Below are positions 8,163 through 16,664 of a stretch of 64,000 nt of DNA, piece after piece (position 1 is the stretch's first letter; every line of letters starts with the position of its first letter). The DNA lies in contig NZ_AFGF01000241.1 of assembly GCF_000219125.1 (NCBI RefSeq), forward strand, positions 1 to 64,000. The letters run 5' to 3'. The translations under genes and the position numbers were made by a program. The notes beneath the pieces were generated by a model, which did no database searches, was not told the origin of the DNA, and worked only from the letters and a program-made list of their open reading frames with translations. The DNA is from Acetonema longum DSM 6540. Lineage in GTDB: Bacteria; Bacillota; Negativicutes; Sporomusales; Acetonemataceae.

Positions 8163-9401
8163 TTACGCATGAGACAGATAATGTTTTTGCTCCGGGGTCA
8201 GCTGGTCAGTGCGAATTCCCATGGCTTCCAGCTTCAGCGCTGCGATTTTCTGGTCAATCTCATAGGGTACACGATAGACCTGACCAGACATTTCGCGATG
8301 GTTCGCCAGAATGTGCAGAACGGATAAAGCCTGGACGGCAAATGACAAATCCATGATTTCAGTGGGGTGTCCGTCGCCGGCTGCCAGATTCACCAGACGC
8401 CCTTCCGCCAATAAATATAGTTTCCTGTCCGCCAGAGCGAATTCCTCGATATTCTTACGCACCACGCGTCGGGAGTGAGCCAGTTTATTTAAATCGTTTT
8501 TATTGATTTCCACATCAAAATGTCCGGCATTGGCCAAAATAGCGCCGGATTTCATCACCTTAAAATGTTCTTCACGGATAACATCCTTGCAACCGGTCAC
8601 AGTGATAAAAATATCACCTCGTTTGGCGGCATCGCCCATATCGGTCACCCCGAAACCGTCAAAGGCAGCTTCAATCGCTTTAATCGGGTCTACTTCGGTA
8701 ATCAGCACGTTGGCCCCCAGGCCCTTGGCCCGCATGGCCACTCCCTTGCCGCACCAGCCGTAGCCGGCAATCACAACAGTCTTGCCGGTCACAGTCAGAT
8801 TCGTGGTCCGCATAATGCCGTCCCAGGTGGACTGGCCGGTGCCATAACGATTATCGAACAGATATTTGCAGTATGCGTCATTGACAGCCATCATCGGGAA
8901 TTTTAATTTGCCTTCACCGGCTAAGGCACGCAGGCGCATGACCCCAGTGGTGGTTTCCTCGCAGCCTCCCAGAATATTGGCAGCTAATTCGGACCGTTCG
9001 CCGTGCAATAAGGAAACCAGATCTCCCCCGTCGTCAATGACGATGTCCGGTTTGATATCCAGGGCTTTATGCAGGAAACGCTCATACTCTTCCGCCGTGG
9101 TGTTATGCCAGGCATAAACCTGGACGCCATGTTCGGCCAGCGCGGCGGCTACATCGTCCTGGGTGGATAATGGATTGCTTCCGGTCACAGCCACATTGGC
9201 GCCGGCATTTTTTAAAACAATACCCAGATAAGCTGTTTTGGCTTCCAGGTGCATGGTAATAACCAGGCGTTTCCCGGCAAGGGGTTTGGAATGTCCCAAT
9301 TCGGCATTCAACTGGTTCAACACCGGCATATGTTCTTTTACCCAGTTGATTTTATCGTGTCCCGGAGGGGCTAATTTCATATCGCGAACTATAGAATCCA
9401 A
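8163..9401 (-). CDS. ahcY: Adenosylhomocysteinase (possibly S-inosylhomocysteine hydrolase)
   Basis: NAD-dependent hydrolase of the SAHH family, about 412 aa. It releases homocysteine from S-adenosyl- or S-inosyl-homocysteine. [10 protein letters not shown], the substrate-domain [17 protein letters not shown] and the NAD-binding GYGWCGKG motif are visible. It is the short form, lacking the insertion of eukaryote-like enzymes. I choose the TTG at 9401: AAAGGTGG lies 7 bases upstream, whereas the GTG six codons earlier overlaps it. It lies 14 bases after the mtnA stop and directly before the deaminase gene. The deaminase neighbour raises the question of the true substrate. Confidence 0.92.
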   Translation of the reverse strand: MDSIVRDMKLAPPGHDKINWVKEHMPVLNQLNAELGHSKPLAGKRLVITMHLEAKTAYLGIVLKNAGANVAVTGSNPLSTQDDVAAALAEHGVQVYAWHNTTAEEYERFLHKALDIKPDIVIDDGGDLVSLLHGERSELAANILGGCEETTTGVMRLRALAGEGKLKFPMMAVNDAYCKYLFDNRYGTGQSTWDGIMRTTNLTVTGKTVVIAGYGWCGKGVAMRAKGLGANVLITEVDPIKAIEAAFDGFGVTDMGDAAKRGDIFITVTGCKDVIREEHFKVMKSGAILANAGHFDVEINKNDLNKLAHSRRVVRKNIEEFALADRKLYLLAEGRLVNLAAGDGHPTEIMDLSFAVQALSVLHILANHREMSGQVYRVPYEIDQKIAALKLEAMGIRTDQLTPEQKHYLSHA

Positions 9402-9415
9402 TTTTCTTCCACCTT

Positions 9416-10450
9416 TCACTTTCGTAATGATCGGATGGCCGGACCATAGGGCGGACGTAAAACGCCCCGCTCGGTAATAATCGCGCTGACTAACTCAGCC
9501 GGCGTAACATCAAAGGCCGGGTTAAAAACGTCAATCCCGTCCGGCGCTATCAAGGTTCCGCCTATAGCAGTCACTTCCTGAGGATTGCGTTCCTCAATCG
9601 GGATCTCATCGCCGCCGGCTATGGAAAAATCAAAGGTTGAAACCGGCGCCGCCACATAAAAGGGAATCCCATGCTGACGGGCCAGAACTGCCACGGAATA
9701 AGTGCCGATTTTGTTGGCCACATCGCCGTTCGTTGCAATCCGGTCCGCTCCGACAATGACCGCTGCCACTTTTTTTTGTTTCATGACCCAGCCGGCCATA
9801 CTGTCGGTAATGAGGGTCACCGGAATGCCGTCTTCCTTCAATTCCCAGGCTGTAAGCCTGGCGCCCTGCAGCAGAGGCCGGGTCTCATCGGCAAAAACCC
9901 GTTTGAATTTTCCTGCCTGCCATCCTTGCCTGATCACGCCAAGGGCCGTACCGATATCAACAGTAGCCAGAGCGCCTGCATTGCAGTGGGTTAAGACAGC
10001 CTCTACGGCATGGGGGAATAAAACCAGGCCATGCTGGGCAATCCGGCCGTTCACCTCTCTGTCTTCTTCCATAATGCGCAGGGCTTCCTGTTCCAGTAAG
10101 GCCAACAGTTCTACCGGGGATACAGTTGAAGGAGCCTTGTCTGCTGCCGACAACATCCGGTTAATCGCCCAAAATAAATTCACGGCAGTTGGCCGGGTCT
10201 GGCGCAACTCATCTGCGATTTGACGCAAGGCCTCCCGAAAATCCAGGGATTGACCGGCCAATTCGCGGGCACCCAGCACCAGACCAAAAGCAGCAGCCGC
10301 GCCAATCGCCGGCGCCCCCCGGACTTCCAGCCGCCGGATAGCTTCTGCTACCCGGCGATAATCCCCACATTCGATATAGTCTACTATCCCCGGCAGCAGA
10401 GTTTGGTTTAATAAGGTTAAGCGGCCGTTAGACCATTTGATGGACTGCAC
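9416..10450 (-). CDS. mtnA: S-methyl-5-thioribose-1-phosphate isomerase
   Basis: Isomerase converting methylthioribose-1-phosphate to methylthioribulose-1-phosphate in MTA salvage. The family landmarks [25 protein letters not shown] (with the catalytic Cys) and [19 protein letters not shown] are all present. From the GTG at 10450 the protein is 344 aa, the usual length, beginning [15 protein letters not shown] lies just upstream of this GTG. An ATG at 10471 is possible but has no SD, and the open frame further upstream overlaps mtnP and does not match the family. No mtnB or later salvage genes are in the window. Confidence 0.91.
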   Translation of the reverse strand: MQSIKWSNGRLTLLNQTLLPGIVDYIECGDYRRVAEAIRRLEVRGAPAIGAAAAFGLVLGARELAGQSLDFREALRQIADELRQTRPTAVNLFWAINRMLSAADKAPSTVSPVELLALLEQEALRIMEEDREVNGRIAQHGLVLFPHAVEAVLTHCNAGALATVDIGTALGVIRQGWQAGKFKRVFADETRPLLQGARLTAWELKEDGIPVTLITDSMAGWVMKQKKVAAVIVGADRIATNGDVANKIGTYSVAVLARQHGIPFYVAAPVSTFDFSIAGGDEIPIEERNPQEVTAIGGTLIAPDGIDVFNPAFDVTPAELVSAIITERGVLRPPYGPAIRSLRK

Positions 10451-10488
10451 TCTTTCACCTGACTCTCTCATTGAATGAAGATGATGAA

Positions 10489-11283
10489 TTATAACTGAAA
10501 CCCGCCGAATTCGCGGAGAGCCTGACGGCAGGTACAATTCCGGGATAAGTCCATCCGCTGAATCGTCGCCAAAATCAGCTGTTTGATATTTTCGGTATTG
10601 GAACGCATGGTATCCAGCACTTCCCCGTGAGTTAAAGGCGATTCGGATATCCCGGCAGCAAAATTTGTCACCATGGAGATGGTGCAGTAACACATTTCAG
10701 CTTCCCGCGCCAGAACCACTTCCGGCACATTGGTCATTCCCACCAGGTCCCCTCCTAATTTGGCGAACATTGAGATCTCGGCAGGAGTCTCGAACCGGGG
10801 CCCTTCGGTGCAGACATACACTCCCGTCTGGTGAACCTTAATACCTATGGCTTTTGCCGCCTGAAAAACATCCTGACGGACGGAAGGGCAGTACGGGTTC
10901 GTCACATCTACGTGTACAACTCCCCGTTCGCCGCCTTCGTAAAATGTGCTGATGCGTCCTTTGGTAAAGTCTATGAACTGATCCACCGCCACAAAATCGC
11001 CCGGTTTCATCGCCGGGTTCAAGGATCCGACTGCCGTGGTGGAAATGATATTTTCAACCCCTAATTGTTTCATAGCCCAAATATTAGCCCGGTAGTTGAT
11101 TAAATGCGGCGGAATGGAGTGGGAACTGCCGTGGCGCGGTATGAATGCCACTTTTCTCCCGACATATTCTCCTACCTTCAATTGGACTGTGCCATAAGGG
11201 GTAACAATTTCGTCTTGGTATACATTGTTCAATATCCGGGGGTCATAAACACCAGTGCCGCCAATAATTGCAATTTTAACCAT
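10489..11283 (-). CDS. mtnP: S-methyl-5'-thioadenosine phosphorylase
   Basis: Phosphorylase splitting methylthioadenosine into adenine and methylthioribose-1-phosphate, 264 aa. It shows the purine nucleoside phosphorylase fold signatures: GGTGVYD near the N-terminus, FIPRHGSSHSIPPHLINYRAN (about 49-69), TEGPRFETPAE and GMTNVPEVVLAREAEMCY. ATG with AAAGGAGG upstream. First gene of the mtnP-mtnA-ahcY-mtaD-nfnAB run, so it probably defines the transcript start. The 190-bp region upstream is AT-rich; I could not fix a promoter there. Confidence 0.94.
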   Translation of the reverse strand: MVKIAIIGGTGVYDPRILNNVYQDEIVTPYGTVQLKVGEYVGRKVAFIPRHGSSHSIPPHLINYRANIWAMKQLGVENIISTTAVGSLNPAMKPGDFVAVDQFIDFTKGRISTFYEGGERGVVHVDVTNPYCPSVRQDVFQAAKAIGIKVHQTGVYVCTEGPRFETPAEISMFAKLGGDLVGMTNVPEVVLAREAEMCYCTISMVTNFAAGISESPLTHGEVLDTMRSNTENIKQLILATIQRMDLSRNCTCRQALREFGGFQL

Positions 11284-11421
11284 GGGTACCTCCTTTGCTG
11301 GTCGTAATGACGAAGTATAATAATTAAATTATTCGCAACCCAGGTATATATCCCTGCTGCTGCTATAAAATTGTCTGAAATACCGTTAAAAATAGTTTGA
11401 CTCAGCCCAGACTAAACATAC

Positions 11422-11459
11422 ATGCAGGGGAGCATTCAGCACAGAACGCTCCCCTGCAT
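11422..11459 (-). terminator. Strong hairpin after the TIGR04086-like gene
   Basis: A perfect 12-bp GC-rich inverted repeat (11422-11433 with 11448-11459, 14-base loop) lies just after the membrane protein gene. The T-run that should follow is weak (GTATGTTTAG), so it may act as an imperfect terminator or an RNA-stabilising hairpin. Confidence 0.55.
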
Positions 11460-11471
11460 CGGGCCGGTTTA

Positions 11472-11891
11472 CTAGGATAGATGAAGACCAATGACACCCC
11501 CTAGCGCCCCGGCCGCTATTCCGGTAAAAATCTTATTGAGAAAAACAGACAATGCTATGGTCTCCCCATTCAACTGCATGCCAACCAGGATTGAAAAAAA
11601 CACATACAAAACGCCAACCGTGATACCTACCAGCAGTATTTTTGACTGGGCCTTCCTTGAGGCGTAAACGCTGCCAATAAAGATGCTGACAATATTGACT
11701 GCGACCATTATATGATGAGTATACTGACTTATGTATACTGTATCACTCGCCAGTGTTACCAGCGAAAATAGCAGGGTAAAGAACAGGGATATGCATAAAC
11801 CAACCAATAAGCCGCGTATAATAAGCCCTATCATCTGAATCGGTCTTACGGCTGGCGGACTTATTTTTCTATATTTCGCCGGTTTGGCCAT
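11472..11891 (-). CDS. TIGR04086-like small membrane protein
   Basis: 139-aa integral membrane protein with four hydrophobic segments (roughly residues 20-45, 55-75, 80-103 and 110-137) and a basic N-terminus. The pattern and length resemble the TIGR04086 family of Firmicute membrane proteins, whose function is unknown. I start at the ATG at 11891, which has GGGGAG 8 bases upstream; an in-frame start 15 codons earlier has no SD and adds no hydrophobic segment. It stands alone between surE and mtnP, followed by a GC-rich hairpin. Confidence 0.72.
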   Translation of the reverse strand: MAKPAKYRKISPPAVRPIQMIGLIIRGLLVGLCISLFFTLLFSLVTLASDTVYISQYTHHIMVAVNIVSIFIGSVYASRKAQSKILLVGITVGVLYVFFSILVGMQLNGETIALSVFLNKIFTGIAAGALGGVIGLHLS

Positions 11892-11977
11892 ACGACTCAC
11901 TCCCCAGGGTGTTTTACTTAAATGTATGCGAGTCATGGCCTATTCATGATATTTTATGACAGTATTTCAAAAGAACA

Positions 11978-12745
11978 TCAATTCAACTCTATTTTCCAGT
12001 CCCTGATCATGTTCATGATTGTATAGTTTGTCAAATCAAAATGCACCGGAGTGACGGAAATATATCCGGACTGCACGGCCGTCACATCGCTGTCAGATTC
12101 GTTATCACCGTAAACCAGGCTGCCGCCCATCCAATAATAAACTCTCCCCCGGGGGTCTTGCCGCTTTTCAAATACGTTTTCATAAGCGATGCTTCCCAGT
12201 TTGGTAACCCGGACTCCTTGGATATCTGCCTGAGGTAGATCGGGCACATTCACATTGAGTAATGTATTGGGCGGTAAAGCATGTCCGGCCATAGTGGGGA
12301 CAAACTTTGCAATGAATCGCGCCGCAGGAGTAAAGTCTGACGGATTGCGGCCAGCCAACGATACCGCTACCGAAGGTATACCATGCAGTGCCCCCTCAAT
12401 CGCAGCGCTCACCGTACCGGAATAAAGCACATCAGTAGCCAGATTGGGACCGTGATTGATACCTGATACAATAAGATCCGGTTCCAGGTTTAAAGCTTCC
12501 AGAGCAATTTTAATACAATCTGCAGGGGTTCCCGCAATGGCCCAAGCCTGCACATTAGACTGATTTTCAACCGGGAATTTGTCTACCCGGATGGGCTGAT
12601 GAACGGTTATAGACTGGCTGCAGGCGCTACGTTCCGCATCCGGGGCAACTACAAACAATTCGTTAGCAATTTGAGCCAACTCAGCCCATAGAGATCGGAT
12701 TCCGGCAGCGTGAATCCCATCATCATTCGTCAATAGAATGCGCAA
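11978..12745 (-). CDS. surE: 5'/3'-nucleotidase SurE
   Basis: SurE, a metal-dependent nucleoside monophosphate phosphatase, 255 aa. The N-terminal LTNDDGI metal-binding motif and the SGINHGPN motif (about residue 93) are clear, along with VAPDAERSACSQSIT. The start is TTG, 6 bases after GGGAGGT, placing RILLTNDDG at the very N-terminus as expected. An open frame running 48 codons further upstream is not coding; it overlaps a degenerate repeat element. Cytoplasmic; thought to act in nucleotide salvage and stress survival. Confidence 0.93.
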   Translation of the reverse strand: MRILLTNDDGIHAAGIRSLWAELAQIANELFVVAPDAERSACSQSITVHQPIRVDKFPVENQSNVQAWAIAGTPADCIKIALEALNLEPDLIVSGINHGPNLATDVLYSGTVSAAIEGALHGIPSVAVSLAGRNPSDFTPAARFIAKFVPTMAGHALPPNTLLNVNVPDLPQADIQGVRVTKLGSIAYENVFEKRQDPRGRVYYWMGGSLVYGDNESDSDVTAVQSGYISVTPVHFDLTNYTIMNMIRDWKIELN

Positions 12746-12788
12746 TAGAGTACCTCCCTTAACTGTATAATCAAACGGTTTTCTAACG

Positions 12789-12908
12789 GACCAGGCCGCC
12801 GGAAGCCTCATTGGCGCTGTGTTCCCAGGGAGCGCTGTCATAGTACCTTTGAACGTACTGTCTGCACACTTCTTTGGGATGCCTAGCATCTGAGACTTTC
12901 TCGACGGC
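12789..12908. repeat. Degenerate copy of an intergenic inverted-repeat element
   Basis: About 120 bp upstream of surE. One end contains CCTAGCATCTGAG (12882-12894), identical over 13 bases to the reverse complement of one end of the larger element at 48.7-49.0 kb. The other end (GGACC then AAGCCTCAT) resembles that element's opposite end. A small internal hairpin AGTAC/GTACT lies at 12842-12859. It looks like an old relative of the same family. Confidence 0.5.
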
Positions 12909-12932
12909 CTGCAATAGGATTAACTAGTAAAC

Positions 12933-14213
12933 TCATTTAATAATTTGTTTACCCAGCATCTCGTCTTTGCCGAAATTATCCTGAGCAAACATTACATCCC
13001 GGTAACTAAGGCTTCTGGTATGCTGAGTGTGGCTCCAGACACGGTCATTTCTATGCCAAAATCCGATGAAGGTAATGGGAATCCAGGTATATACGAACAA
13101 CGGATACAGGATGAGATACAGCCATGATTTAAACTTGGCCCGTATTTTCAATAAAATAAGGAGCGGAAACACATATTGGCCTACGGCAATAATCCGCCAT
13201 ACTTCAATCGGCAGAACCATAAACAATATATTCGTATAAAAAGGCTCAATATGGTATAGATAACTCAACAGGACAAAAAAGGTCGACAGTATCAAAAAAT
13301 GAGGCTGTAAAAGGTGCAATACACCATCGAGGATGACGATATTGCGTTGCCTGATTCCTTCATACAGCAAAAGGGGAATGTAACGGCCTGCCACGTCAAA
13401 ATGTCCTTGCGCCCACCGTTTGCGCTGCCGCCAGGATTGCTTCAGCGTCAGAGGTTTTTCGTCATAAACGATTGCTTCGTGGGCCCAAGTGGTCCGGATG
13501 CCTTTTAATAATACCTTCATGGAAAATTCCAGGTCCTCAGTCAAACAAGTTGCTCCCCAGCCAAATCGATACAATACGTCGGTAGCGATACACATGCCTG
13601 TCCCGCCTAAGGCGCTGGATAATCCCAAATTATTTTTCGCTAAGTGCCAAATATGGTTCACCAGCCAGAAAGACAAGGCAAATGTTCCGGCAATCCAGGT
13701 ATCGTACGGATTTTTTGCATCAAGGTATCCCTGAATGACCTTTTCGCCTTTACAGAGCTTACTGTTCATTTCCAGCAAAAAATTAGGGTGAACCAGATTA
13801 TCGGCGTCAAAGATCACCACTGCATCATACTTTCGCTCCAGAGCGAACAGTTTGGAAAATGCCCACTCCAAGGCATAGCCTTTGCCGCGTTGCTCCAGAT
13901 TGGTCCGCTCGTACACCATGGCATGGTTTTTACGAGCAATATCCGCCGTATTGTCCGTGCAATTATCGGCAATAACAAATACGTCGTAGAGATGCCGCGG
14001 ATAGTTTAAGACAAATAAGTTTTCCAAAAGCTGGCCTATTACCCGGGATTCATTATGAGCTGCCACGATAACAGCGAAACTTTTTTCCGGGATCGTTGTT
14101 TTATGCTCTTTCTTTTGAAAGATGCCAAAAAGAGCCAAGGTAAAGTAGTACAACGTGAAAAACACGATAATAAGCTGCATGGGAATCATAATATAGTCAA
14201 AGATGTAATTCAT
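12933..14213 (-). CDS. Membrane family 2 glycosyltransferase
   Basis: 426-aa processive-type GT2 glycosyltransferase. An N-terminal membrane segment (about 5-30) is followed by a cytoplasmic catalytic domain. Its motifs are VIVAAHNE, FDADN (DxD-like), LTEDLEFS and QRKRWAQGH (the QxxRW signature of cellulose/hyaluronan/PNAG synthases). C-terminal membrane segments lie at about 305-385. It could make an exopolysaccharide or modify an envelope glycan; the product cannot be told. ATG with AAAGGAG upstream, and a 10-bp hairpin sits just before that. Monocistronic, between surE and the pssA terminator. Confidence 0.87.
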   Translation of the reverse strand: MNYIFDYIMIPMQLIIVFFTLYYFTLALFGIFQKKEHKTTIPEKSFAVIVAAHNESRVIGQLLENLFVLNYPRHLYDVFVIADNCTDNTADIARKNHAMVYERTNLEQRGKGYALEWAFSKLFALERKYDAVVIFDADNLVHPNFLLEMNSKLCKGEKVIQGYLDAKNPYDTWIAGTFALSFWLVNHIWHLAKNNLGLSSALGGTGMCIATDVLYRFGWGATCLTEDLEFSMKVLLKGIRTTWAHEAIVYDEKPLTLKQSWRQRKRWAQGHFDVAGRYIPLLLYEGIRQRNIVILDGVLHLLQPHFLILSTFFVLLSYLYHIEPFYTNILFMVLPIEVWRIIAVGQYVFPLLILLKIRAKFKSWLYLILYPLFVYTWIPITFIGFWHRNDRVWSHTQHTRSLSYRDVMFAQDNFGKDEMLGKQIIK

Positions 14214-14240
14214 CGGGACTACTCCTTTATTTCCTGTTTT

Positions 14241-14264
14241 TCTAACCGGGGAATCCCGGTTAGA
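14241..14264. promoter_or_regulatory. Perfect hairpin in the leader of the glycosyltransferase gene
   Basis: TCTAACCGGG and CCCGGTTAGA form a perfect 10-bp stem with a 4-base loop, ending 28 bases before the ATG. No T-run follows on the minus strand, so it is not a standard terminator. It could be an operator or a 5' RNA structure. Function is inferred from position only. Confidence 0.45.
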
Positions 14265-14363
14265 AATCCTTATTCTTCCAACCTATATTATACGAATACC
14301 TTTTAGGATAGACAACTGCTTTTTATATTATTTACCCAACAACTTTATGTTTAATATAACCAC

Positions 14364-14402
14364 ACAAAAAAATAAGTATCCTTCCATGCCTCGCAAGGAT
14401 AC
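14364..14402 (-). terminator. Terminator after pssA
   Basis: GTATCCTT and AAGGATAC (14376-14383 with 14395-14402) form an 8-bp stem with an 11-base loop. On the minus strand it is followed by TTATTTTTTTGTG. It ends the psd-pssA transcript 35 bases after the pssA stop. Confidence 0.8.
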
Positions 14403-14436
14403 ATTTTCTATTATTGTATGGAAATCACAACATTAT

Positions 14437-15108
14437 CTATTTAAGGGCGAAGATGCTATATATAGTATTTAATATCCCGAATAGGGCATAGGCAAAAAAC
14501 GGCACAAACAGATTTACAGAATGGAAAAGATAGAAAAGATAGACGGACAATGCTACTGTAATAACGACCGGTACCGTATGAATCTTTGCACCGTCTTTTC
14601 CCTTAAAATCGGGATATTTCACAGTGCTAACCATCAGATAAGCGACGATTAAGATCAAGGCCGGAAACCACCATCCTTCCGGGTGTATTCCGGTCATCAC
14701 CAAGGTGGCGACAACACAACCGGCAGCAGGAATCGGCAGGCCCATAAAATAGCCTTTCACCGTCGTGGTATTCACATTGAACCGAGCCAGCCGCATGGCG
14801 CCGCAGGTAGCGAAAACAGCCCCCGCAAGCATACCCATTCCGCCGAAATTATGTAAGAAAAATACATAACCTAAGAAGGCAGGAGCAACGCCAAAAGAAA
14901 CCAAATCACACAGGGAATCCAGTTCTTTACCGAAGTCGCCGCTTATTTTCATATAGCGGGCAACCCGTCCGTCCATACCGTCAGCTACCATGGCTGCCAC
15001 AATCAAAATCGCCGCTAGACGCAACTCACCGTGAAAAGTATATAGAATGGAAAATACGCCAAACACCAAATTAAGAGCAGTTAGACCATTGGGGATCCAG
15101 CTTCTCAT
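14437..15108 (-). CDS. pssA: CDP-diacylglycerol-serine O-phosphatidyltransferase
   Basis: Membrane enzyme making phosphatidylserine from CDP-diacylglycerol and serine, 223 aa. The CDP-alcohol phosphatidyltransferase signature DG-x2-AR-x8-G-x3-D-x3-D is intact near residues 46-68. Several hydrophobic segments follow. The ATG overlaps the TGA of psd (ATGA), so the two are translationally coupled. With psd it forms the pathway to phosphatidylethanolamine. Confidence 0.94.
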   Translation of the reverse strand: MRSWIPNGLTALNLVFGVFSILYTFHGELRLAAILIVAAMVADGMDGRVARYMKISGDFGKELDSLCDLVSFGVAPAFLGYVFFLHNFGGMGMLAGAVFATCGAMRLARFNVNTTTVKGYFMGLPIPAAGCVVATLVMTGIHPEGWWFPALILIVAYLMVSTVKYPDFKGKDGAKIHTVPVVITVALSVYLFYLFHSVNLFVPFFAYALFGILNTIYSIFALK

Positions 15109-15743
15109 TTAACAACCCTCCCAATGACAGTTTCGCCGCCGCGAACACGGTCACCTTTTTGTACACATATCGTTACGTTTGTCGGAACCACAACTTCAGT
15201 GCAAGAGCCAAATTTAATCAATCCATAACACTCACCTTGTTTTAAAATACTGCCAATTGTAACCCATGATACAATTCGTCGTGCCAGAATGCCGGCTACC
15301 TGGGTAACCAAAATACGAAACGTTCCATTGTCCAGACCAATGGAATGCCGCTCGTTTTCACATCCTGCCGATTCTTTGTACGCCGGACGAAATCGGCCGC
15401 AGGTGTATTGCTGGAATTTTATATCCCCGGCAATCGGACTGCGATTTACATGTACATCAAAAACAGACAAAAAAATGCTGATTTTAACGGCCTGGCAATT
15501 TAAAAACTGGTCTTCAAAGACTTCCGATATACTCATCACCTTGCCATCAGCAGGCGACAATATTAAATCATCTTTGTCAGGAACAGACCGTTTAGGGTTA
15601 CGAAAAAAGAATGTTACAAAAGCTGCCAGGACGCCGGGAATAATGCTCCAATACGGATTTATGATCACTCCGACGGCAATTGTTATAAAAACCAAGGCCG
15701 CAATATATACATAACCCTCTTTAACAATAAGAGCTTGTTTCAT
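15105..15743 (-). CDS. psd: Phosphatidylserine decarboxylase (short type)
   Basis: 212-aa phosphatidylserine decarboxylase proenzyme of the short type found in Firmicutes and archaea. It makes phosphatidylethanolamine. Two N-terminal hydrophobic segments (about 12-50) are followed by LSPADGKV and FLSVFDVHVNRSPI. A C-terminal FGS motif (KFGSCTEV, about residue 183) supplies the serine for self-cleavage and the pyruvoyl group. The ATG at 15743 has AGGAGG upstream; the open frame further upstream is not conserved-looking. Its stop overlaps the start of pssA. Confidence 0.92.
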   Translation of the reverse strand: MKQALIVKEGYVYIAALVFITIAVGVIINPYWSIIPGVLAAFVTFFFRNPKRSVPDKDDLILSPADGKVMSISEVFEDQFLNCQAVKISIFLSVFDVHVNRSPIAGDIKFQQYTCGRFRPAYKESAGCENERHSIGLDNGTFRILVTQVAGILARRIVSWVTIGSILKQGECYGLIKFGSCTEVVVPTNVTICVQKGDRVRGGETVIGRVVK

Positions 15744-15879
15744 CCATCCACCTCCTGAAGCTAACCGCATGCTACGAGAACGTAATTTACAACAGCAATA
15801 AAAACAAAAGACAAGTAGTGAAAACTTGCCCAAGCCCTATATTTTCTCAAATTATTATAATATAGGCAGTTTATTTTGT

Positions 15880-16608
15880 CTAACGATTTTTGACGAGAAC
15901 CCGGATGGCAAACCGTGGTAATGCCATCATTCTTCCAATCCGCTGGGGCTGACGCAGCAGCCGGAAAAACCATTCCAGGTTTGCCCGCTGCATCCATTCA
16001 GGCGCCCTGGGTACAGACCCGGCCATGACATCAAAAGAGCCTCCCACTCCCATGCATACCGGGACTTGTAACTTTTGGAGATTGCGGTAAAGCCATTTTT
16101 CCTGTTTGGGCACTCCTAACGCAACCAACAACACATCCGGCACCGCATTGCAAATTTGATCAATGATCCGACCTTCATCGGCAGCAGAGAAAAAGCCATG
16201 GTGGATGCCGACGATTTGAATGCCGGGATAAAGTCTTTCTGCTTTGTGTTTGGCTGCTAGAATCACCTCCGGGGCAGCGCCAAGCATAAATACCCGGTAA
16301 CCATGAAGACTGGCCTTATGTAAAAGCGACTGAGTCAGATCATAGCCGGTAACCCTCTCCGGTACATGAAACCCTCGATGCCGTGCGGCCCATACCACAC
16401 CTGCTCCGTCAGGAACAATCAGATCGGCGGCATTCAGTATATCGGCCAGGTCTCTGTCTTTTTGCGCGAACATAACCATTTCCGCATTGGCTGTGGCAAT
16501 CAAATGAGGTGTACGGCTTTTAATATACCATTCCAATCTTTCTAGAGCTTCTTCCTTAGTGACTGCATGAATTTTGATTCCCAAAACAGATGGATCAGCA
16601 GTAGTCAT
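15880..16608 (-). CDS. WecG/TagA/CpsF-family glycosyltransferase
   Basis: 242-aa glycosyltransferase of the TagA/WecG family, which transfers N-acetylmannosamine (or a related sugar) to a lipid-linked acceptor. The conserved features are IATANAEMV, VPDGAGVVWA, FMLGAAPEV and the LGVPKQEKWLY motif (about 173-183). The Asp in VPDG matches the proposed catalytic residue. ATG with GGGAG upstream. In a cell of the Negativicutes type it more likely serves a secondary cell-wall or envelope polysaccharide than classical wall teichoic acid; this is inference. Confidence 0.88.
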   Translation of the reverse strand: MTTADPSVLGIKIHAVTKEEALERLEWYIKSRTPHLIATANAEMVMFAQKDRDLADILNAADLIVPDGAGVVWAARHRGFHVPERVTGYDLTQSLLHKASLHGYRVFMLGAAPEVILAAKHKAERLYPGIQIVGIHHGFFSAADEGRIIDQICNAVPDVLLVALGVPKQEKWLYRNLQKLQVPVCMGVGGSFDVMAGSVPRAPEWMQRANLEWFFRLLRQPQRIGRMMALPRFAIRVLVKNR

Positions 16609-16664
16609 TATTCTCCCTCAGCGTTCAATAGAAATACAGGCTCTAACATTATTGTAGCACAAGA

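Noticed and set aside
9702-10223. Plus-strand open frame of 173 codons over mtnA
   Set aside because: Antisense shadow of a clear mtnA gene.
10451-10693. N-terminal extension of mtnA by about 80 codons
   Set aside because: The extension overlaps mtnP in another frame, does not resemble the family, and a GTG with SD fits the known N-terminus.
12746-12889. N-terminal extension of surE
   Set aside because: It overlaps the degenerate repeat and has no SD; the TTG at 12745 has a good SD and the correct family N-terminus.
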